Below are positions 34,132-40,722 of a stretch of 40,722 nucleotides of DNA, piece after piece. The notes beneath the pieces are model-generated. The model saw nothing but the letters and a program-made list of their open reading frames with translations, did not search any database and was not told the DNA's origin. The DNA comes from Opitutia bacterium. GTDB taxonomy: Bacteria > Verrucomicrobiota > Verrucomicrobiia > Opitutales > Opitutaceae. The stretch's first letter is position 1, and every line of letters starts with the position of its first letter. The stretch is from NCBI GenBank assembly GCA_016187925.1, contig JACPIS010000007.1:1-40722 (forward strand), in the 5' to 3' direction. The translations under genes and the position numbers were made by a program.

Positions 34132-36861
34132 ATGACGGACAAAAAACTTGGCCTCCTCCCCCGCCCGCTTCATTGGTTTCCGGCCCTCATGCGCCACCTG
34201 CTGAAAAATTTTCCGCGCATCCTGAGGATCCTGGTTGCCCTGCCTGTTTTTCCCGTCTGGACAATCGCCGCCGCCGCGGCCGGCCAACCCGCCGCCGCCG
34301 TGCGGGAGATCATGATCGGCGAGCTCCTCCCCGCCGGAGTCGACGGACAAACGGTCGAAGTGGAAGGCACGGTCACCGCTGTCTCCCGGGTGGGCGGGCG
34401 ACTGACACTCGAGCTAAGCGCCGGAACGGGGCGCATCAACGTGACCATCGCGGACGGACTGGGCCTGCCCGGACCACTGCTCATGCACAGCCATGTGCGT
34501 GCCACGGGCATTTGCCACGGCACCTACACCGTCGACGGGCATTGGGTCGCCGGCTCGCTCTTTGCCCCCGGGAGCGAGGCCGTCCGCATCCTCGATATCG
34601 CACCGACGCTGTGGAGCGAGTATCCACTGACGGACCTCGGCGAGCTGGCGCACCGTCTCCAGAAGGAAGGAGCCGCCCCATTGGTGCATGTTCGCGGGGT
34701 CGTTCATGCAGGGCGTCCGGAGGGAACGGCGACGCTGGAGGACGGGACCGGGCATCTCGTGATCGAGCATCTGACCCAATCCGCCGTCCGCGCAAACGGC
34801 CCGATTGAAATCCTCGGCCTGCTTACCCGGCAGGGCGGAGACCTGAAGTTGTGGTGCGGCTTCTCCCGCCCGGCGATACAGGGAAGTGCGGGCGAGACGG
34901 AAGCTCTCCCGGTATTGACCACCGCGGAGCAGATCCACCAACTGAGCGCGCGGGAATCGCAGCGCAGCTATCCGGTCAGGCTGCGAGGCATCGTGACCCG
35001 GGTCATTCCGGAGAACCACGCCATCATCCTTCAGGATTTCACCCGCGGAATCTACGTGGACCGTCTCACCTCCGCGCAACGGCCGCAGGTGGGCGACTAC
35101 TGGGAAATCGAAGGCACTACGGACCCCGGCGAATACTCCCCCTTTGTCCATGCGACCGCCGACCGCCGCCGCGGCCTCGGCTATCTGCCCGACCCGCTGC
35201 GCCCATCCTGGGATCAGATGCTCAACGGCAGCATGCATTGCCAATACGTCGAGCTGGAGGGATTCGTCACGGCCGCCCGGGCAAATCAACTGACGCTGTT
35301 CACCCGGGCCGGCCGGGTGCAGATCACTCTCGACGATCCCTCCGCGAGCGACCTCAAACCTTACGAAAAGGCCATCGTGCGGGTTCGCGGCTCGCTCTTC
35401 AACCGATGGGATACCCAGACCGGCCGGATTCGCATCGGCGAATTCTTTGTCGGCGCTCCGACCATTTTTATCGACCAGGAACCGTTGGGCGACCTGCTGG
35501 CAGCTCCGATCAAACGGGTGTCCGAACTGCTCCTGTTCGACCCCCACGCCGGACCGTTCCAGCGGGTCAGGGTGGCAGGAAAGGTCGTCCACGCCGACGG
35601 CCCCCTGATTTTCCTGATGGATGAGGGCGGCGGACTGCGTCTCCGGCTCGCCGCGCCCAAGTCGCTCGCCCCGGGAGACCTGGTCGAAGCGACGGGATTC
35701 CCGGAATGGAGCGGCCCATCCCCGGAGCTGCAGGAGGCCGCCGTGCACCTGACCGGTCACGCCGCCCTGCCCGCTCCGCGGCGGATACCCTCCGCCCACC
35801 TGCTGCGCGAGGAGTGGGACTCCACCCTTGTCACGCTTGAGGCCGAGTTGCTGCAGACCAGCCGCGAAGGCGAGGCCGACATCCTTCAACTGCAAAACGG
35901 CGTCCACCGCTTTGTCGCCCGCCTGCCGGCCGGCGGCGCCGCCCTGCCCTCGCTGCCCGCCGGCAGCCGTCTCTCCCTGACCGGTGTTTATGTCGGCATG
36001 GGCGGCAACCGGGCCGCCGGCCGCCCTATCGATGCGTTTGAACTCCGGCTGAACACCGCCGCCGACGTGCGCGTGATAGCGCGTCCGGCTTGGTGGACCA
36101 TTTCCCGGATGCTCGCGGTCATCGGGCTGCTGCTGGGAGTATTGTTCCTGGCCCTGCTCTGGATCCGCCAGCTGCGCAGGCAAGTCGAGGAACGTGCCGG
36201 GCAACTCGAACGGGAGATCGGGGAGCGCCAGCGCATCGAGCAGGAACGGACCCTGGAGCAGGAACGCAGCCGCGTCGCCCGCGACCTGCACGACGAACTC
36301 GGCGCCGGCCTCACCGAAGTCGGCATGCTGGGCGCGCTCGCCCGCACCTCCTCCCTGCCGGAGGCAACTAAGGAACGCTACCTGGCCGAGCTGACCGACA
36401 AGGCCCGGCAGCTGGTCGCCACCTTGGACGAGATCGTCTGGGCGGTGAATCCCCGCTACGATTCAGTCGGATCCATCGCCGAATACTTTTCCCTCTACGC
36501 ACAGCGCTTCCTGGAACTGGCCACCGTGCGCTGCCGGTTGGACATCGCCCGCGACCTGCCCGAGCATCTGGTGAATTCCAAGATGAGGCACGGCCTGTTC
36601 CTGGCGTTCAAGGAAGCGCTCAACAACATCGTGCGCCACGCCCGGGCGAGCGAAGTGACACTGACCCTCGCGGTGCTCGACCGGCAGCTTGTCCTGACGG
36701 TGACGGATAACGGGTGCGGACTTGCCGCCGTCGATCAGGCCCCCGGCCAGGACGGATTGGCGGGCATCACAGAGCGCATCCGCTCAGTCGGCGGGCGCTG
36801 CCTGGTCGAGAGCACACCGGGAACCGGCACCTCCCTTCGCTTTTGCATTCCCCTGCCATGA
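34132..36861 (+). CDS. Sensor histidine kinase with repeated OB-like extracytoplasmic modules
   Basis: A 909-residue membrane sensor. An N-terminal hydrophobic segment (about 27-50) is a signal or anchor. The region to about 650 is extracytoplasmic and contains six similar beta-rich modules with the pattern V.V.G.V....l.L.D..G.I.V.L at about 74-106, 185-216, 281-313, 372-403, 478-508 and 566-598, resembling OB-fold units. One transmembrane helix (about 660-678) leads to a coiled coil, then a HisKA_3 domain with phospho-acceptor His720 in RDLHDELGAGLTEVGML and a HATPase domain (EALNNIVRHA, DNGCGL, GLAGITERI, GTGTSLRF). It phosphorylates the response regulator, whose start overlaps its stop by four bases. 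An ATG at 34189 is an alternative start. The ligand is unknown; the divergent glucan genes suggest a sugar. Confidence 0.88.
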   Translation: MTDKKLGLLPRPLHWFPALMRHLLKNFPRILRILVALPVFPVWTIAAAAAGQPAAAVREIMIGELLPAGVDGQTVEVEGTVTAVSRVGGRLTLELSAGTGRINVTIADGLGLPGPLLMHSHVRATGICHGTYTVDGHWVAGSLFAPGSEAVRILDIAPTLWSEYPLTDLGELAHRLQKEGAAPLVHVRGVVHAGRPEGTATLEDGTGHLVIEHLTQSAVRANGPIEILGLLTRQGGDLKLWCGFSRPAIQGSAGETEALPVLTTAEQIHQLSARESQRSYPVRLRGIVTRVIPENHAIILQDFTRGIYVDRLTSAQRPQVGDYWEIEGTTDPGEYSPFVHATADRRRGLGYLPDPLRPSWDQMLNGSMHCQYVELEGFVTAARANQLTLFTRAGRVQITLDDPSASDLKPYEKAIVRVRGSLFNRWDTQTGRIRIGEFFVGAPTIFIDQEPLGDLLAAPIKRVSELLLFDPHAGPFQRVRVAGKVVHADGPLIFLMDEGGGLRLRLAAPKSLAPGDLVEATGFPEWSGPSPELQEAAVHLTGHAALPAPRRIPSAHLLREEWDSTLVTLEAELLQTSREGEADILQLQNGVHRFVARLPAGGAALPSLPAGSRLSLTGVYVGMGGNRAAGRPIDAFELRLNTAADVRVIARPAWWTISRMLAVIGLLLGVLFLALLWIRQLRRQVEERAGQLEREIGERQRIEQERTLEQERSRVARDLHDELGAGLTEVGMLGALARTSSLPEATKERYLAELTDKARQLVATLDEIVWAVNPRYDSVGSIAEYFSLYAQRFLELATVRCRLDIARDLPEHLVNSKMRHGLFLAFKEALNNIVRHARASEVTLTLAVLDRQLVLTVTDNGCGLAAVDQAPGQDGLAGITERIRSVGGRCLVESTPGTGTSLRFCIPLP

Positions 36862-37538
36862 CCGAACCCCTGATCAAAGTCGCTGTAGTCGAGGACAACA
36901 AAACCACCCGCGAAGGGCTGGAATCCATCATCAACCTGGCGGCGGGCTGCCGCTGCGTGTGCGTCTGCCCGACGGCCGAAGACGCCTTGCGGCTCCTCCC
37001 CAAACACCAGCCGGAGGTGGTGCTGATGGACATCCAGCTGCCCAACATGTCGGGAGTGGAGTGCACGGCCCGCCTCAAGGAGCTCATGCCCGCAGCACAG
37101 ATCATCATGGTCACGGTCTACGAAGATCCGGAGCGGATTTTCCAGGCCCTGCGCAGCGGCGCCTGCGGCTACCTGCTCAAACGGGCCGTTCCCGAGCAAA
37201 TCATCACGGCCATCCGCGACGTCCATCAAGGCGGAGCCCCGATGAGCGGGGAGATCGCCCGCAAAGTCATCAGGCAGTTCCAAAACCAGGCCGCGACCAC
37301 CGAGGCCGTCGACCATCTTTCCGCCCGGGAGCGGGAGGTGCTCGAACTAGTCGTCCACGGATTCGCGAACAAGGAGATCGCCGAACGGATGAGCGTCTCC
37401 GTCGAGGCGGTGCGCTGGCACCTGAAAAATATCTATCACAAACTCCACGTGCACACCCGTACGGAAGCTGCGCTAAAATTTCGCGCCGGCAGCCACTTGG
37501 AAACGAACGCGCAACGCACCGACTCCCGCACTACCTGA
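36858..37538 (+). CDS. NarL/FixJ-family response regulator
   Basis: A 226-residue two-component regulator. The receiver domain (residues 5-122) has the acidic pair in VVEDN, phospho-acceptor Asp58 in VLMDIQLP, Thr in MVTVYED and the conserved Lys in YLLKRA. A LuxR-type helix-turn-helix follows (about 150-212: LSAREREVLELVVHGFANKEIAERMSVS, then VRWHLKNIYHKL). Translation is coupled to the kinase through an ATGA overlap. It most likely controls the divergent TonB receptor-GH31-GH66 operon and perhaps its own operon; the palindrome at 34058-34073 is a site candidate. After the stop, 37539-37661 holds nothing recognisable. Confidence 0.94.
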   Translation: MTEPLIKVAVVEDNKTTREGLESIINLAAGCRCVCVCPTAEDALRLLPKHQPEVVLMDIQLPNMSGVECTARLKELMPAAQIIMVTVYEDPERIFQALRSGACGYLLKRAVPEQIITAIRDVHQGGAPMSGEIARKVIRQFQNQAATTEAVDHLSAREREVLELVVHGFANKEIAERMSVSVEAVRWHLKNIYHKLHVHTRTEAALKFRAGSHLETNAQRTDSRTT

Positions 37539-37661
37539 TCCCGGCAATCCCGCGAGGCCCGGACAACTATATCGCGGCGATCGACTGCCAAAACAGGCAA
37601 GGAGTGCGACTCGATCTGGCGATGGAACATGACGCTGGCGCCCGGCCGGCGGAACCGTCAT

Positions 37662-40409
37662 TCAGCCCGTGTTTTTCAGGCCGCTGCTGATGCCGTTGAT
37701 GGTGATCTCCACGACCCGGCGCGTCGCCTCGCTCTCGGCTTCGCTCAGCTTGCCGGAGCGCCGGCGGCGCAGCATCTCGACCTGCAGGTAATTGAGCGGA
37801 TCGATGTAGGGATTACGCAGCGACACCGAGCGCTGGAGCACCGGCTCGCTCTCGAGTATCTGGCGCTGGCCGGTCACCTGCAGGATGGCGCGTTCCGTGC
37901 GCTCGAATTCCTCCGTGAGCTGGCCGAGGATGCGCTTCCGCAGCCGCGCGTCGCGCACCAACCCGGCGTAGAGCGTCGCGATGCCGAGGTCGGCCTTGCG
38001 CAACGTCAGCTGGGCATTGTCGATCATCGTCTGGAAAAACGGCCACTCGCGGTGCATCGCGCGCAACAGCTCCAGTCCGGCCGGACCATCGGCCAGCACG
38101 GCCTCCAGGCCGCGCCCGAGGCCAAACCAGCCGGGAAAATTGAACCGGCTCTGCATCCACGAAAAAACCCACGGAATGGCGCGCACGTCACTCACGCTCC
38201 GCGCTGCGCGGCGAAACGCCGGACGCGAGCCGAGCTTCAATTCGGAGATTTCATCGATGGGCGTGGCTTCGCGCCAGAAATCCAGGAAGCCCGGATCGCC
38301 CTGCACCAGCGCGTGGTAGGCGGTGTGGGCCGCGTCGCTCATGCGGTCCATCGCCGTCCGCCACTCACGGCGCACCTTCGGGGCGCGCCGGGCCGCGTGC
38401 GCGCCGAGCAGGACGCCGTACGCCATCTGTTCAAGAATGCGGTGCGCGAGGTCGGCGTCGTGGTAACGGGTCGAGAGCACCTCGCCCTGCTCCGTGACGC
38501 GGATGCCGCCGTCGCGCAGGCCGACCGGCTGGGCGAGGATCGCCTTCGCCGCCGGGCCACCGCCGCGCGCGATGCTGCCGCCGCGCCCGTGGAAAAGCGT
38601 CAACCGCACGCGATGCGCCTGGGCCACGCGCATGATCGTCTCCTGCGCCGTGTAGAGCGCCCAGTTGGCCGTCAGGTAGCCGCAATCCTTGTTCGAGTCT
38701 GAGTAGCCGAGCATCACGTGCTGCCGCCGGTCGTGGCGCGCCAGATGCGAGGCGAAAGCCGGAGCGGCAAACAGTTCGTCCAGAATCCTTGGCGCGCCCA
38801 CGAGGTCGTCGCGCGTCTCGAACAGCGGGGAAATCGGCAGCGTCGCGCCGGTCCAGGCTTCCAGCAGCGCCACCTCCAGCACATCGGAAACCTCCGCGGT
38901 CATACTGATCACGTAAAGACCCAGTGCCTCCGGACCGTATTTCGCCGACGCCTGCGCGGCGACTCGCAGTGGACCGAGCACATCCTTCACGGCAGCCGGC
39001 GCGGCGGCCTCGGTCTCGGGCGGGAGCACGCGCGCTCCGGCGAGAGCCGCCGTAAGCACTTCGCGTTTCTGCGCCTCGAGCAGATCGGGATAATCCGGCC
39101 GCTGTAACAGCCACGCGACCGCAGGCGCGTGCTGCGCCGAGTGCTGGCGCAGGTCGAGCCGTGCGGTGTGCAGGCCGAACACATGCAACTGGTCGCGCGC
39201 CACCCGGAGATCGCCCTCCGCCAGCGCGGCACCGCGCCCGGCGCGCAGCCCGGCGTCGGCCGCATCCAGCACCGCCGCCACTTCCTCCGTGCGGATGGCC
39301 GCTCGGCCGTCGGCGCCGGTCTCAGGGCGCAATTCCCGCGCCGCCTCAGTCAGGTGCTCACGCAGCGCCGCCAGACGCAGACGGAAGGGTTCATGCGGGT
39401 AGCGCGACGCGAGCGCCTGCCAGCGGGCCGATTCGCCTTCGTCCGACGAGGCCCGGCGCAAAGCCTCCGCGGCGGCGGGGTCGCGCTGGTCGGAAAGAGT
39501 GAGACTGCGCGAAAGCCAGTGGGCCGCACCGCGCATCTTTTCCAGCGCCAGGCGCCGGTGCAGTTGCAACACCTCTTCCGTGACCGCGGCGGTGACGTTC
39601 GGGTTGCCATCGCGGTCGCCGCCGATCCATGAACCAAAAGTCAGCCAGCGGTGCGGAGGCCGGACCTTCGGGTAGTGCGCCGCGAGGGCGTGCGCGAAGT
39701 CCGCCTGCAACGCCGGCAGCACTGAGAAAAGCGTCATGTCGAAATACCACAGGCCGGTCTTCGCCTCGTCCGTGACTTCCGGGCGCATCGCCCGGCTGCG
39801 GTCCGTCAGCCAGAGCGTCGTGATTTCCCGGCTGACCGCCGCGGGGTCGAGCCAGCCGGCGCCGTCGGTGGAGCCGTCGCGCTCGCGCAGCAGCTCGGCG
39901 AGGCGCCGCAGCTTGGCCAGCACCGTGCGTCGCTTGGCCTCGGTGGGATGGGCCGTGAGCACGAGTTCGATCGAGAGCGAGTCGACCAGTTCCTGCATCG
40001 CGCGCGTGCTCACGCCGCGGCGCTTCAATTCACCCACGGCGGCCGCGATGGATTCGCGCGGGGGTTTGCCGCCGCGCAGCCACGCACGCCGGTGTTCGCG
40101 GATGCGGCTCACGCGGTGGTTTTCCTCGGCGAGATTGACCAGTTCGAAATAGAGCGTAAAGGCCATGCCCTGCGTGAACGCGCCCTCGGCATCGAGCCGG
40201 GCCACCGCCCGGGCCAGCTTCCGCTCGGCCTGCGCATCGCCGGCGCGCCGCGCCTTGGCGAGCCGGCGCAGGCGCTCCACGGTCGTGTAGACAGCACGGC
40301 CCTCCACCTCCGAGATCAACCGGCCCAGCAGCGCCCCAAGGGCACGCACCTCGCCGGCCAGGGCGGGACGATCGGCAGCAGGGGTAGAAGCAGCGGAGCG
40401 AACAGGCAT
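37662..40409 (-). CDS. ppc: Phosphoenolpyruvate carboxylase
   Basis: A 915-residue anaplerotic enzyme adding bicarbonate to phosphoenolpyruvate to give oxaloacetate. Signatures: VLTAHPTEAKRR with active-site His154, FGSWIGGDRDGNPNVT (about 247-262), MLGYSDSNKDCGYLTANW, LTLFHGRGGSIARGGGPA (the mobile catalytic loop) and the C-terminal NGISSGLKNTG, the conserved end of the family. Length fits bacterial PEPC (about 880-930). The ATG at 40409 (MPVRSAAS) is preferred over longer in-frame starts up to 40595, which would run through the repeats of the divergent promoter region; an ATG ten codons upstream cannot be excluded. No ribosome-binding site is clear. It stands alone, divergent from the aminotransferase at 40594. 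Confidence 0.96.
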   Translation of the reverse strand: MPVRSAASTPAADRPALAGEVRALGALLGRLISEVEGRAVYTTVERLRRLAKARRAGDAQAERKLARAVARLDAEGAFTQGMAFTLYFELVNLAEENHRVSRIREHRRAWLRGGKPPRESIAAAVGELKRRGVSTRAMQELVDSLSIELVLTAHPTEAKRRTVLAKLRRLAELLRERDGSTDGAGWLDPAAVSREITTLWLTDRSRAMRPEVTDEAKTGLWYFDMTLFSVLPALQADFAHALAAHYPKVRPPHRWLTFGSWIGGDRDGNPNVTAAVTEEVLQLHRRLALEKMRGAAHWLSRSLTLSDQRDPAAAEALRRASSDEGESARWQALASRYPHEPFRLRLAALREHLTEAARELRPETGADGRAAIRTEEVAAVLDAADAGLRAGRGAALAEGDLRVARDQLHVFGLHTARLDLRQHSAQHAPAVAWLLQRPDYPDLLEAQKREVLTAALAGARVLPPETEAAAPAAVKDVLGPLRVAAQASAKYGPEALGLYVISMTAEVSDVLEVALLEAWTGATLPISPLFETRDDLVGAPRILDELFAAPAFASHLARHDRRQHVMLGYSDSNKDCGYLTANWALYTAQETIMRVAQAHRVRLTLFHGRGGSIARGGGPAAKAILAQPVGLRDGGIRVTEQGEVLSTRYHDADLAHRILEQMAYGVLLGAHAARRAPKVRREWRTAMDRMSDAAHTAYHALVQGDPGFLDFWREATPIDEISELKLGSRPAFRRAARSVSDVRAIPWVFSWMQSRFNFPGWFGLGRGLEAVLADGPAGLELLRAMHREWPFFQTMIDNAQLTLRKADLGIATLYAGLVRDARLRKRILGQLTEEFERTERAILQVTGQRQILESEPVLQRSVSLRNPYIDPLNYLQVEMLRRRRSGKLSEAESEATRRVVEITINGISSGLKNTG

Positions 40410-40466
40410 CCCGCGACTATTGACGGGCTCCGCGGCCATGCAGAGCGCAAAATCGGCCGGCTTTGC

Positions 40467-40548
40467 GTCATAGCTCCGCCGTCGCAGCACTCGCGACGTC
40501 GCGCCCCGACAACGGATTTCATTGCGAGTTGTCATAGCTGTCATAGCT
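40467..40548. promoter_or_regulatory. Three GTCATAGCT repeats in the ppc/aminotransferase divergent region
   Basis: The 9-mer GTCATAGCT occurs at 40467-40475, 40531-40539 and 40540-40548; the last two are in tandem with no gap. All three have the same orientation, pointing to the aminotransferase gene. They lie in the 184-bp region shared by the two divergent genes, which suggests a regulator site, though repeat decay is also possible. Confidence 0.45.
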
Positions 40549-40593
40549 CGGGCCACGCTTGGCAACGCCACGACGGCGCGCGATATTCGCATC

Positions 40594-40722
40594 ATGCAGA
40601 TTTATCTCGATGGCCAGTATGTGGACAGTGCGCAGGCGAAGGTGTCGGTTTTCGACCACGGTTTGCTGTATGGCGACGGGGTGTTCGAGGGCATCCGGCT
40701 GTACGAAGGCAACGTCTTCCGG
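40594..40722 (+). CDS. ilvE: Class IV (branched-chain-type) aminotransferase, 5' part, second copy
   Basis: The first 43 codons of a fold-type IV aminotransferase, cut by the right edge. It has [10 protein letters not shown] and the canonical [13 protein letters not shown] with the PLP-phosphate-binding region arginine. It differs from the copy at 1-242 at only 4 of 129 bases: three in codon 2 (Gln for Ile) and one in codon 34 (Ile for Ser). Here the family-typical isoleucine is kept, so this may be the functional copy. The upstream sequences of the two genes are unrelated and no Shine-Dalgarno sequence is seen here, unlike at the left copy. D-amino-acid transaminase cannot be excluded. Confidence 0.8.
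   Translation, partial: MQIYLDGQYVDSAQAKVSVFDHGLLYGDGVFEGIRLYEGNVFR

Overview
This is a GC-rich, densely coded bacterial chromosomal segment. It most resembles the Opitutaceae (Verrucomicrobiota). The TonB-dependent receptor has the family's mature N-terminus (an 'LSPFSV' then 'GY.A.NA.SGTR' pattern). Many genes lack a clear Shine-Dalgarno sequence, and there is a stand-alone pseudopilin, a TorF-type porin and many GTAGGGC/GGAGGGC palindromic repeats. The assignment is inferred from protein character only. No rRNA, tRNA, CRISPR array, transposase or phage gene was seen.

Layout. 1-4050: the 5' part of a class IV aminotransferase (minus), a pseudopilin with a strong terminator, a CBS/DRTGG-type manganese pyrophosphatase, a small uncharacterised protein, and a PemK/MazF-RHH toxin-antitoxin pair with a palindromic operator. 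4124-12490: glnS, a 197-bp palindromic element, a secreted esterase, a remnant of a gltX 3' end, a secreted TraB/GumN-like protein, intact gltX, a 123-bp element with perfect inverted ends, an M14 carboxypeptidase-like enzyme, an RluA-type pseudouridine synthase and short HPF. 12625-18047: a complete histidine-degradation operon, hutH-hutU-hutG-hutI, turning histidine into glutamate and formamide. 18309-20209 (minus): a tight citE-maoC-maoC operon, probably a CoA-thioester hydratase/lyase route. 20353-25771: glutamate synthase large subunit (no gltD beside it), with a sigma-54-like site upstream, followed by a TorF-type porin. 26113-37538: an alpha-glucan, probably dextran, utilisation locus. 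TonB receptor, GH31 and GH66 genes run on the minus strand, divergent from a two-component pair whose kinase has a large extracytoplasmic region of repeated OB-like beta modules. 37662-40409 (minus): phosphoenolpyruvate carboxylase. 40594-40722: the 5' end of a second class IV aminotransferase, nearly identical to the one at the left edge but in opposite orientation.

How the genes fit together. The middle is dominated by nitrogen and glutamate metabolism (glnS, gltX, hut, gltB). The MaoC/CitE operon next to hut could process C5 acids derived from glutamate, but this is inference. The 26-37.5 kb part is a self-contained carbohydrate locus: GH66 would cut polymer, the TonB receptor import oligomers, GH31 release glucose, and the divergent kinase/regulator control it, possibly through a NarL-like palindrome at 34058-34073. 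The most unusual items are the modular sensor kinase, the inverted near-identical aminotransferase ends, the gltX remnant and the families of palindromic elements.
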